DNA from: a bacterium UBP14_UBA6098
GTDB taxonomy: Bacteria > UBP14 > UBA6098
Length of the DNA: 29,216 nt
NCBI GenBank assembly: GCA_002428525.1
Contig: DIWU01000018.1
Location: 1-29,216 of the forward strand
Direction: 5' to 3'
Positions 15,920 to 24,204 of the stretch are shown piece by piece (within the stretch, counting starts at the first letter, position 1; each line of letters opens with the position of its first letter). The notes beneath the pieces were generated by a model. That model was not told where the DNA came from and made no database searches. It saw nothing but the letters and a program-made list of their open reading frames with translations. The position numbers and the translations under genes were made by a program.

Positions 15920-16431
15920 AACTTCTCGATTCTGCCAAGCATCTCGATTGCACGGTCGAAGATCCGCCTATGGCTTGAGAACACTAATTTCGGCGCGGAC
16001 CGGGGCCTGACCCAGAGCGCTTCGGAAACATCGTCGCCGGGGGACGGTTCGCCCTCGGCGCGGACGAGAAAACCCGCTATCATTACATTAATATAGGTCT
16101 CGCTACGTTGGCCCTCCGCGCCGAGATGGGCGATGATCTCGCCGCTAAGGCCTGTTTCTTCTCGGAGCTCGCGGAGCGCGCCCTCCTGAGGGGACTCGTC
16201 AATCTCGACGAAACCGCCGGGAAGCGACCATTCGCCGATTGCCGGCTCTACAGCGCGCTTTGTAATCAGCACCTCGCCGCGGCCGTTCGTCGCGACGACG
16301 CAGGTCGCGGGAAGGGGATTCTCATAGATCGTCTTGGAGCAATAGGGGCAAAAAAGCCTCGTCTTGTCGCCGATCTCGGCGAGCTCGAGCTTCCCCCCGC
16401 AATCGGGGCAGTATTCAGGCCTTTTGCGCAT
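15916..16431 (-). CDS. Nudix hydrolase with N-terminal zinc ribbon
   Basis: A 171-residue Nudix hydrolase that should cleave a nucleoside diphosphate linked to another group. The N-terminus is a zinc ribbon (Cys8, Cys11, Cys28, Cys31: CPDC and CPYC). The Nudix box fits GX5EX7REUXEEXGU exactly, from Gly73 through Glu79 to REL-REETGL at 87-95. The zinc ribbon plus Nudix arrangement resembles NADH pyrophosphatase (NudC) and its relatives, but the NudC signature SQPWPFPxS is not seen, so the substrate is open. It overlaps the PAP2 gene upstream by 17 bases and the DUF4837 gene downstream by four, showing co-transcription. Confidence 0.9.
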   Translation of the reverse strand: MRKRPEYCPDCGGKLELAEIGDKTRLFCPYCSKTIYENPLPATCVVATNGRGEVLITKRAVEPAIGEWSLPGGFVEIDESPQEGALRELREETGLSGEIIAHLGAEGQRSETYINVMIAGFLVRAEGEPSPGDDVSEALWVRPRSAPKLVFSSHRRIFDRAIEMLGRIEKL

Positions 16432-16969
16432 TCTTTTCCTTCATGAAAAATTTTTTAAGAATCGTTGCGGCTAAAAGGCCTATCCCGGCGCCGTAAACCG
16501 CACCGACTATGACATCGAAGGGCCAATGAACGCCGACATAAACGCGGCTATAGCCGACAATTATCGCGAGAATAAACAGCGGTAGCGCCGGCGCGCCGAA
16601 AAAGGCGACTATCGCTGTGAAAACCCCCCAGCTCGCGGCCGAATGAAGGCTCGGCATCGCGAGGCCGGAGCCGCAATCGACCAATAGGCGGCCGATTTCG
16701 AGGTGACAGGGCCTCGGGCGGGCGAAGAGAGGCTTGATGATATAATGCCCCACAGGGTCGATGAAGGCGTAGGCCAAAACCGCCGAGAGCGAAGCTATCC
16801 GGCCCTTTCGCCTACCGAGGACAGAAAACGCGACAAGGATTGCGAGGATGATCAGGATTCCGGTCTCTTGATTCGTCGCGAGGACCATGAAGCGGTCGAG
16901 GGCCGGAGATATCCAGCGGCCGTTGATCAGGAAGAAAAGCCTTTGGTCGATATCGGTTAGAAAAGTCAT
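16415..16969 (-). CDS. PAP2-family membrane phosphatase
   Basis: A 184-residue integral membrane phosphatase with about five helices. All three PAP2 motifs are present: Lys79-Arg86-Pro87 (KX6RP, in KPLFARPRP), PSLH with His109, and SRX5HX3D with Arg142, His148 and Asp152 (SRVYVGVHWPFD). These form the phosphatase site facing the outer side of the inner membrane. Likely substrates are undecaprenyl pyrophosphate, phosphatidylglycerophosphate or a lipid A phosphate; the sequence does not choose between them. The ATG lies two bases before the end of thiD on the transcript side (one-base gap), and the gene overlaps the Nudix gene, so all are one operon. Confidence 0.93.
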   Translation of the reverse strand: MTFLTDIDQRLFFLINGRWISPALDRFMVLATNQETGILIILAILVAFSVLGRRKGRIASLSAVLAYAFIDPVGHYIIKPLFARPRPCHLEIGRLLVDCGSGLAMPSLHSAASWGVFTAIVAFFGAPALPLFILAIIVGYSRVYVGVHWPFDVIVGAVYGAGIGLLAATILKKFFMKEKNAQKA

Positions 16970-16970
16970 A

Positions 16971-17723
16971 TTAATAACGGATATAGGGTGGTATGGATTG
17001 GCCGAGAGCGGCGGTCAAACGGGCCTTCGCGGAGGAAACCGCCCTCGGAAGGGCCTCTCCGCGCGCCAAGCCGCAGGCGATGAGCGAGGCCAGCGCGCAA
17101 CCTGTGCCGCGAAACTCGCCGGGAACCCTCTCGGACTGGAACTCGCGAACCTCTTCGCGTTGGAAAAGATAATCTATCGGAATTCCCGCCGAATGGCCGC
17201 CCTTGATGAGCACCGCCGCTGTCGCCCCGGCGATTCTTGCGCCGGCGCTCAGGATATCCTCCAAAGAAGCGATCCTCATGCTTGCGAATCGTCCGGCCTC
17301 ATCGAGGTTCGGAGTGACGAGCGCGGCTATCGGGAAAAGCCTCTCTATAAGGGCTTCGGTCGCATCGAGATCGGCGAGTTCCATACCGCTCGAGGAGCGG
17401 AGCACCGGATCGAGGACAATCGGGATTCTTTCTGAAAGCGGCGCGAGCCTGTCGGCGATGACCTCGATTGTTCGCGCGTTTCCGGCCATGCCGATCTTCA
17501 CCGCCTGCGGATCGGCAGTGAGGGCTGAATCGAGGGCCTCGGCGAAGTCCGCCTCATCGACGGGATGCACCGCCACGCCCTCGCGATGGCCTTGATTCGC
17601 GATCGCCGAGATAACCGGCGCGACGACCGCGCCCATAGCGGAAACCGCGCGAATATCAGCTGATATCCCCGCCCCGCCGGTAGGATCCAGCCCGGCGATT
17701 ATCAGGATGACCGAATTCGACAT
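16971..17723 (-). CDS. thiD: Hydroxymethylpyrimidine/phosphomethylpyrimidine kinase
   Basis: Phosphorylates 4-amino-5-hydroxymethyl-2-methylpyrimidine twice to make the pyrimidine half of thiamine. The 250-residue length is normal. Ribokinase-fold motifs are clear: AGLDPTGGAGISADI at residues ~10-24, VKIGMAG (~75-81), VLDPVLRSSSG (~103-113), TPNLDEA, VLIKGGH, and the C-terminal anion hole with catalytic Asp replaced by context GTGCALASLIACGLARG. In canonical ThiD this last motif is also GTGC, with Cys as part of the active-site loop, so the enzyme looks intact. It is the first gene of the minus-strand operon. No TPP riboswitch or other thi gene is visible in the ~70 bases upstream or elsewhere in the window. 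Confidence 0.94.
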   Translation of the reverse strand: MSNSVILIIAGLDPTGGAGISADIRAVSAMGAVVAPVISAIANQGHREGVAVHPVDEADFAEALDSALTADPQAVKIGMAGNARTIEVIADRLAPLSERIPIVLDPVLRSSSGMELADLDATEALIERLFPIAALVTPNLDEAGRFASMRIASLEDILSAGARIAGATAAVLIKGGHSAGIPIDYLFQREEVREFQSERVPGEFRGTGCALASLIACGLARGEALPRAVSSAKARLTAALGQSIPPYIRY

Positions 17724-17792
17724 AGTGAAACCCGTAAGCCCCTTTATAAAAGCCTATCTATTTAATTAGTAATGTAAATAATACTGTGAGTT

Positions 17793-17821
17793 TTGCAAGA
17801 AGATAATTTTCGGCATATTAT
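17793..17821 (+). promoter_or_regulatory. Promoter of the PorU-like gene
   Basis: TTGCAA (17793-17798), a 17-base spacer and TATTAT (17816-17821) are close to sigma-70 consensus. Transcription from about 17828 would leave a ~37-base leader with a GGAG ribosome site (17857-17860) before the TTG start. Confidence 0.55.
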
Positions 17822-17864
17822 ATGCTTAGGTCTTCAATTGATCAAAAATTACGAGCGGAGTCTT

Positions 17865-20800
17865 TTGAAATTGCAGGGAAAAAACCTTTTATTTTTATCC
17901 ATCCTGTTGCCTTTGGCCTCCCTCGCTTATCCGATAGATTGCATGGAATCGCCGGAGGGGCTTACAATCGTTTGGCAAGCGCCTGCGCTCGATTCCAACC
18001 TCGTTGGGGACGGCCTTTTACTTCTGAGTTGCGAGGGTGCGGAGATAGACGGCCCCGAAGGTTCGCCGGCGGTTCCTATATTCAGGATACCGATAGCCCT
18101 GCCCCAAGGCGATTGGGTCTTTTCAATCGAAATCGAGAAATGGGAGGATGCCGGCGAAGCCGACCTCGCGCCGGTGCCTGTCTTGCGGGGCTTCCCCGAT
18201 GGGCCATACAGCGAGCACTACGAAAAAGACAAGCTCGCGTATTCCGAAGATAGATGGTTTCCCCTCGACGGCGCTAATTTTTCGGAGGCCGGATGGGCGC
18301 GGAATGTCCGTCTCGGCAACCTGACGATCAGCCCGATCAGATATAATCCCCTAACGAAGCGCCTTCAGAGGCTGACCGAGCTTCGGTGTTCGATAGCCCA
18401 CTCAAAGGGCACAACCGCAAGGCCGGATAGAGTAGAAAAGGCCGTCCTCTCCGCGACGGCAAACCCGAAAAGCGGCTTTGTCTCCGAGCGCCCCCGCAAA
18501 AGGCCCTCGCAGGATATCTTTTCGATGTCCGGCTCGTGGTTCACATTCCCCGTGACCTCCTCGGGGCTACTTAAGATCGACCGCGGATACTTGACCTCGC
18601 TCGGCCTGAACCCGGCCTCGGTCGATCCCTCGGAGATCCGCCTTTTCGACGAGGGCTGGATGGAACTGCCGATCGGAAACACCGATGAACTTCCATCGCT
18701 CGAGGAGATTCCGCTCTACAGCGTCGGGCTCGACGACGGTTCCTTCGATGAGGGGGACGCCTTATATTTCTGCGCTCGCGGAATATCCGGCTGGCTCGTC
18801 GAGGGGACGCGATTTTCACATCACCTTCATAGATTTGCTAACGCAAACTACTATTGGATAAGCATCGGCGGCGACTTTCCCGCTCCGGCCAAACGGCTTT
18901 CCGCCGAGGCGATATCCGGAGGCGATACCGTTTCGACCGGCCTTTTCATGCAGTTCGTCGAGAACGACTATATCTATGCCAAGACCGGAAACGATATACA
19001 GTGGGGCGCCGAAAGGACTACCTCTAAATATATCACCCTTCTCGATTCGCGTATCGATACCTCATTCGGGGCCTATGTCCGCCATCGGCTGGTCCCGGTC
19101 GCGGACGAGGATCGGCCGGTTGTTTACGCCCGCGTGAACGGCCAACCCCCCGATTCGGCCTTCAGTATCTGGACCGGCGCGCAACAGGCCTTCTTTCGAG
19201 ATGCTTTCACAAAGGGCATCAACGCAATCGAGATCGATTTCGGCGGAACCTCGGTGCTGTTCGATTATTACGAGATCATTTACAAAATCGAGCTTTCCGA
19301 ATACAACGGCTCTCTTTCTTTTCTCGGGGGGAATGTCCCTTCGACCTATATTGTTTCCGGTTTTTCCGCGAGACCCCTTGTTTTCGATGTTACCGACCAA
19401 ACCGACCTCCGGCTTCTTTCGGCTGATTCAATCGGCGCGGGGCTTTTCGCCTTTTCGGATAGCCTTGCCGGAAGGCAGTATTTTGTTCAAGAGGGTTCCT
19501 CCGCGCGACGGGCCGATCTTCCAACCGCGCGAAATCTGACCGGTCTTCGAGAGAGGACCTTCAACTCCGATATGCTCATGCTGATCCCCGAGGGCCTCGA
19601 AAACGACCTCGATGAATATATTTCCTATCGCGAATCGCGCGGAACGTCCGTCGATTGGGTCTTTGTCGAGGATGTTATGGAGGAGTTCGCCTTCGGAACA
19701 CACGACCCGACAGCTATTCGAGATTTCCTCCGCTATTTGTGGCTTTACTCCGAAAGGCCGCCGGAATATATAATGCTCGTCGGAGACGCGACATGGGACC
19801 CTCGCGGAATAACCGATCCGCCGGTGACCTACTGTCCCGCCGCGCTTTGCGTCGCAAACGCCCCCGACGATTTCTTCTATGCGGTTTCCTCGGGTGATGG
19901 AATCCCCGATTATTCGGGAGGTCGAGTTCCAATCACGACTATCAACGACTGGCGGCATTTCGTCGCCAAGGTTAAAAACACCGAGGGCGACACAGATTTC
20001 GGGCCTTGGCGAACCCGCTTCGTCTATTGCGCCGACGACGAGCGCAAAACGGGCGACCTTCCCGATTCATGGCAACATACGACACAAACCAGCTCCTTCG
20101 TTCGCGAGATGCCCCAGTGGACCGAACCGCGAACCGTCTATCTCGTCGATTACCCGCTTACCTCGATCGGCCTAAAACCCACCGCGCAGAAAGCCCTTGT
20201 CGATTATTGGCGCGCCGGTTCACAGCTTGTGAACTATGTCGGCCACGGAAATTATACCCTCTGGACCCACGAGGAGGCCTTCGAAGCGACGAGTTGCGTC
20301 GGCAAGCTCGATAACAAAAGGAAACTCCCCCTCGTTATCAGCGCTTCGTGCGAGGTCGGACTTTTTTACAGAACAATAGGCCAAGCCATCGCGGAACAAG
20401 TCGTTCTTTACCCCGAGGCCGGAGCCTTCGCCGCTGTCGCCGCGACAAGAATGACCCTCAGCCCCAGCAACGGAACCCTAAATTCCCGCCTTTTGAACGC
20501 ATGCTGGAATCAAGGCCAAAAGACTACTCTCGGGCCGGCGCTCATTTACGCGAAGGGCGGCGACACCTACACCTCGACGCGGGGGCAGTATGTCCTCTTC
20601 GGGGACCCTGCGATGGAGATCGGCCCGCCGAACCTCGATATAGTCCTCTCGATAGACCCGGATTCGCTTCTCGCGGGAAGAAAGATATCCCTGACCGGCG
20701 AGGTGCATTCCGATTCTGGCCTCGTCGAGGATTTCAACGGCCGAGCTTATATCCTCGTTTACGATTCCGGTTATTTCAAGAATTATAGTTCGCCCTATCT

Positions 20801-21659
20801 TTCCGGTTCGGTGACCTATTACGAGGGCGGAAAGCGCCTATTCTCCGGCCCTGTCGATGTCGCCGGCGGAAGGTTCTCCGCGGAGTTTGTCGTCCCGATC
20901 GACATCTCCTACGGCACTAACGGCGGAAAGGTCGTGGCCTACGCCTACAACGACGCCGAGGAGGCGGTCGGGTTCGTCTCGGAACTCGTCGTCGATGGCG
21001 ACACCTCGCTGACTATCAACGACTCGATAGGCCCGGTGGTTTCACTCTCGATCGACGGCCCCGGATTCGGCGACCGCGGTGTTCTCTGCGGCGGCGGAAC
21101 CCTTATCTGCACAGTCTCCGACGAGAATGGAATCAACCTCTCCGGAGGCGCCGGCCATATCCTCACTATGACCATCGACGGCAACGAGGCCGGCGCTGTC
21201 GATCTCTCGCAGAATTTCGAGTATTTTCTCAACAGCTATCAGGCCGGCCAAGCAAGCTACGATCTCGGCAATCTGGCGGTCGGGATGCATATAGTCGCAG
21301 TCAAGGCATGGGACAATATGGGCAATTCAGGCACGGCCGAGCTTTCGTTCGAGGTCTCCGATTGCGATATTGAGATCTCAAACGCATTGGCCTATCCCAA
21401 CCCCTTCACCTCCGGCACCGATATAACCTTCAATATCGGCGCGGCGGCCTCGGCGACAGTCTCGATCTTCACCCTCACCGGAAGACCTGTGCGAAAGTTA
21501 GAATCCACGGTCTCGCCCGCCTTCGCAAGCATCTATTGGGACGGCGAAGATTCCAAGGGAACCCCCGTCGCCAATGGGACATATATTGTTAAGATCGAAG
21601 CTCGTTCCGCCGACGGCAAAACCGACGACAAGCTCATCAAAATAGCAAAACTACGCTGA
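17865..21659 (+). CDS. porU: PorU-like C25 peptidase (T9SS sortase)
   Basis: A 1264-residue secreted cysteine peptidase of family C25. The start is a TTG at 17865: GGAG ends four bases upstream and a signal peptide follows at once (GKNLLFLSILLPLASLAYP). Residues ~215-300 match the PorU N-terminal module (SMSGSWFTFPVTSSGLLKID). The catalytic region is ~580-920, with LVGDATWDPRG, catalytic His794 in NYVGHGN and Cys829 in SASCEVGLF, then FGDPAMEIG. Ig-like domains follow, and a FlgD/T9SS-type C-terminal domain at ~1170-1264 (AYPNPFTSG, YWDGEDSKG, NGTYIVKI). PorU removes sorting domains from T9SS cargo at the cell surface and attaches them to a lipid. It works with PorV, and a PorV-like gene lies 80 bases downstream. 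A gingipain-like cargo protease is the alternative. Confidence 0.82.
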   Translation: MKLQGKNLLFLSILLPLASLAYPIDCMESPEGLTIVWQAPALDSNLVGDGLLLLSCEGAEIDGPEGSPAVPIFRIPIALPQGDWVFSIEIEKWEDAGEADLAPVPVLRGFPDGPYSEHYEKDKLAYSEDRWFPLDGANFSEAGWARNVRLGNLTISPIRYNPLTKRLQRLTELRCSIAHSKGTTARPDRVEKAVLSATANPKSGFVSERPRKRPSQDIFSMSGSWFTFPVTSSGLLKIDRGYLTSLGLNPASVDPSEIRLFDEGWMELPIGNTDELPSLEEIPLYSVGLDDGSFDEGDALYFCARGISGWLVEGTRFSHHLHRFANANYYWISIGGDFPAPAKRLSAEAISGGDTVSTGLFMQFVENDYIYAKTGNDIQWGAERTTSKYITLLDSRIDTSFGAYVRHRLVPVADEDRPVVYARVNGQPPDSAFSIWTGAQQAFFRDAFTKGINAIEIDFGGTSVLFDYYEIIYKIELSEYNGSLSFLGGNVPSTYIVSGFSARPLVFDVTDQTDLRLLSADSIGAGLFAFSDSLAGRQYFVQEGSSARRADLPTARNLTGLRERTFNSDMLMLIPEGLENDLDEYISYRESRGTSVDWVFVEDVMEEFAFGTHDPTAIRDFLRYLWLYSERPPEYIMLVGDATWDPRGITDPPVTYCPAALCVANAPDDFFYAVSSGDGIPDYSGGRVPITTINDWRHFVAKVKNTEGDTDFGPWRTRFVYCADDERKTGDLPDSWQHTTQTSSFVREMPQWTEPRTVYLVDYPLTSIGLKPTAQKALVDYWRAGSQLVNYVGHGNYTLWTHEEAFEATSCVGKLDNKRKLPLVISASCEVGLFYRTIGQAIAEQVVLYPEAGAFAAVAATRMTLSPSNGTLNSRLLNACWNQGQKTTLGPALIYAKGGDTYTSTRGQYVLFGDPAMEIGPPNLDIVLSIDPDSLLAGRKISLTGEVHSDSGLVEDFNGRAYILVYDSGYFKNYSSPYLSGSVTYYEGGKRLFSGPVDVAGGRFSAEFVVPIDISYGTNGGKVVAYAYNDAEEAVGFVSELVVDGDTSLTINDSIGPVVSLSIDGPGFGDRGVLCGGGTLICTVSDENGINLSGGAGHILTMTIDGNEAGAVDLSQNFEYFLNSYQAGQASYDLGNLAVGMHIVAVKAWDNMGNSGTAELSFEVSDCDIEISNALAYPNPFTSGTDITFNIGAAASATVSIFTLTGRPVRKLESTVSPAFASIYWDGEDSKGTPVANGTYIVKIEARSADGKTDDKLIKIAKLR

Positions 21660-21662
21660 GGT

Positions 21663-21691
21663 TTGGCACTTATCTTGCAAATATATATTAA
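21663..21691 (+). promoter_or_regulatory. Possible promoter of the PorV-like operon
   Basis: TTGGCA (21663-21668) and TATTAA (21686-21691) are spaced by 17 bases, closely resembling the promoter of the preceding PorU-like gene. No terminator separates the two genes, so read-through is also possible. Confidence 0.45.
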
Positions 21692-21739
21692 TTTTATCAT
21701 CTGTTTATTCGAGGTCTCGCTCAATATTGGAGGTTCAGG

Positions 21740-24202
21740 ATGTCTTTCTTAGGCAAGAAAAGGATATTATATCTGACTGTTTTTGCCCTCTTAGCAACCG
21801 TATTCACCGCCTCGGCGGATAGAACCCGCGGAGGTGTTTTATTCTTGCTGATCGGCCCGGGCGCAAGGGCCACGGGAATGGGCGAGGCCTTCGTCGCGAT
21901 CGCCGACGACCCCACGGCTACCTATTGGAATCCCGCGGGTTTGGGCAACTATCCCCTTTCCTCGCAATGGCTCGACTACGGCTCCCCCCCCGGAAGTGAG
22001 ATAATCGCTCTCGCCACCGAAAAAACCGGAGTCATCGATATAGACTATCGCACCTTCGATGTCTGGGCCGCGACGGACTCGGGGCTCTTTGTCCGAAAGG
22101 GCAAGAAGTGGATCGGCGAGGAACGCTACACAACCTCCGAAGAGGAGACTATGACCGATGTCCTCTTTCACTTCATCGACGCGACAACCTACGACTCGGT
22201 AACAATCAACGAGAAGATCATCCCGGCGGTTTTGGCCGCTAATGGGATGTCCGAGCTCCCCTCCGGATACCTCGCCCCGGATACTAAAATCAAGTTGCCC
22301 TTCTCCGCCTTCTTCGAGGGCAAGGTGACAGCGCTTAGGGGCGATAAAAAGGAAGTTTGGATAGGCACCGAGAAGGGCCTCTATAGAAGAGTTCGCGGCC
22401 AATGGGAAAAGATGAACCAAAGCGGCGGGCCTCGCGACAAGAAGATTACCGCGATCGCTATCGATAGCAGAAACTATGTCTATGTCGGCACCGAGGACGG
22501 GCTTTACACCCTCACGGGAAGCAGGTGGACGCGCTATACCTCCGGAGACGGCCTTCCGAGCAACAAGATATACTCGATCTTTGCCGGCTCTCACCGCGAT
22601 ATTTGGGTCGGCACCGAGGCCGGCCCCGCGCGCCAAAACGGCGACAAATGGGATAACTCCTTCAAGGTCGAGCCTGCGCCGGATGTCGATTGGCACGGCC
22701 TCGCTATGCAGGTCTTCCCCTTGAAAAGCTCCAAGGCAATCGATTTTGCCGCCTCCGAAATCATCGCAAGAAACGACCAGCTCGACAAGGCGCGCCCAAC
22801 ACCCGGAGCCAAGGTCGAGATACCGTATTCCATCGCCTTCGAATCGCCGGTCACAGCGATTTTCGTCGATAAGTATAACAAAATTTGGTTTGGATCGGAG
22901 CTTGGCCTCAAATCCTTCGACGGCCAAAAATGGGAGTTCTTCGGTTGGACAAGTGAAGAGATAGCGGAGGAAATCGAGATCGACGCTTGGGCGCGCACCA
23001 GATGGCCGAAGGCCTCTGACGAGTTGATCAAGAAGCTTGTCAAATCGCTTCGCTATCACAATAGGATCAACGAACAGACCTTCGAGGCCGGAAAAACCAT
23101 CGAATACCAGAAGAACCCGATCAGCGGCGAAATTACTTCGCTCGAAGCCTCGCCGGACGGCAACCTGCTCGTCGGGACCGAGTTTGGGACTATGGTTTAC
23201 GATTATCAAAAGGGACGCCTCGGCTACTACGACCTCGGCACGCTCAAGGATGCCAATCTTTCCGATGTAATCCGCATCGGAAACGAATACTGGTATAACA
23301 CCGGCGACGAGATAGCTATTTACTCCAAGGGCAAGCACGGAATCAGCTTCATGCATGTTCAGTGGCTTCCCTCGCTCGCGCCCGACCTCTACTACGAGTT
23401 CCTTTCGGTCACGACCTATATCGAGGGATGGGGAACGGTCGGTGCGGCTGTCACCTATATAAACGAGGGGCAAAACGACTGGACCGACGAGGACGGCACC
23501 GTGCTCGGAACCTTCAGCTCCTACGAGCTGGCCGCCTCGGCTGTTTACGGCACCAAGATCACAAAAGACCTCTCCGCGGGGCTGGCCTTCAAGCTTATTT
23601 ACTCCGCGCTCGCTAAGGGCGTGACGGTTGGTCTCGAGCAGGAAGAGGGCGTCGCGACGACATTCGCGGTCGATGCCGGCCTCCTATACCAAACCCCCGT
23701 CAGAGGCCTGACTCTCGGCCTTGCGGTTCAGAACCTCGGGCCGGATATTCATTATATCGACGCCGCGCAGGCCGATCCTTTGCCGCGCAACCTCAAAGCC
23801 GGCGCCGCCTACAAGCTCCTCGATTCCGAATATAACAAGCTGACCTTTGCCGCGGATATCAACAAAGACCTAATCAACTGGGGCAACGACCCCTTCGGAA
23901 AAGAATTTCATGAGGCGGTTAAAAACCTCGGCCTCGAATATACCTATTCGAATTTCATCTCGCTTCGCGGCGGCTATATGATCGACTACGACTATATCCC
24001 GACCGAATCCGCGCAGATAATTAGGAACGAGGAGTTCAACCCCGACCACTGGAAGGGAATCCACTACTTCACAGTCGGCGCGGGGCTGAAATTTAAGAAC
24101 TTCGGCTTCGACTTCGGCTATATCCCGCTTCAGGAGGACGAGGACGAGGGCAAGTTGGTGCTATCGAATATCTTACGCTATTCGCTTAATATCGCTTTTT
24201 AA
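21740..24202 (+). CDS. PorV-like barrel with inserted beta-propeller
   Basis: An 820-residue outer-membrane protein. The signal peptide is at residues ~1-26 (TASA). The PorV signature follows at 40-70 (GARATGMGEAFVAIADDPTATYWNPAGL), then the barrel sequence is interrupted. Residues ~95-525 form a two-component-regulator-type (Reg_prop) propeller with at least six blade motifs: VWAATDSGLF (~108), VWIGTEKGLYRR (~203), VYVGTEDGLYTL (~247), DIWVGTEAG (~288), IWFGSELGLKSFDGQKW (~380) and LLVGTEFG (~475). The barrel resumes at ~530 (GISFMHVQWLPSL) and runs to a C-terminal Phe (LNIAF), as in outer-membrane proteins. Ordinary PorV is ~380-400 residues with no propeller. It likely binds cargo or substrate through the propeller while the barrel interacts with the PorU-like peptidase. 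The ribosome site GGAGG is six bases before the ATG. Confidence 0.83.
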   Translation: MSFLGKKRILYLTVFALLATVFTASADRTRGGVLFLLIGPGARATGMGEAFVAIADDPTATYWNPAGLGNYPLSSQWLDYGSPPGSEIIALATEKTGVIDIDYRTFDVWAATDSGLFVRKGKKWIGEERYTTSEEETMTDVLFHFIDATTYDSVTINEKIIPAVLAANGMSELPSGYLAPDTKIKLPFSAFFEGKVTALRGDKKEVWIGTEKGLYRRVRGQWEKMNQSGGPRDKKITAIAIDSRNYVYVGTEDGLYTLTGSRWTRYTSGDGLPSNKIYSIFAGSHRDIWVGTEAGPARQNGDKWDNSFKVEPAPDVDWHGLAMQVFPLKSSKAIDFAASEIIARNDQLDKARPTPGAKVEIPYSIAFESPVTAIFVDKYNKIWFGSELGLKSFDGQKWEFFGWTSEEIAEEIEIDAWARTRWPKASDELIKKLVKSLRYHNRINEQTFEAGKTIEYQKNPISGEITSLEASPDGNLLVGTEFGTMVYDYQKGRLGYYDLGTLKDANLSDVIRIGNEYWYNTGDEIAIYSKGKHGISFMHVQWLPSLAPDLYYEFLSVTTYIEGWGTVGAAVTYINEGQNDWTDEDGTVLGTFSSYELAASAVYGTKITKDLSAGLAFKLIYSALAKGVTVGLEQEEGVATTFAVDAGLLYQTPVRGLTLGLAVQNLGPDIHYIDAAQADPLPRNLKAGAAYKLLDSEYNKLTFAADINKDLINWGNDPFGKEFHEAVKNLGLEYTYSNFISLRGGYMIDYDYIPTESAQIIRNEEFNPDHWKGIHYFTVGAGLKFKNFGFDFGYIPLQEDEDEGKLVLSNILRYSLNIAF

Positions 24203-24204
24203 TT

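Noticed and set aside
17724..17864. TPP riboswitch upstream of thiD
   Set aside because: No thi-box motif (CUGAGA or ACCUGA context) is visible in the short AT-rich leader.
21839..23473. A 544-codon minus-strand open frame opposite the PorV-like gene
   Set aside because: Same cause: antisense shadow of a gene with a signal peptide, propeller motifs and ribosome site.
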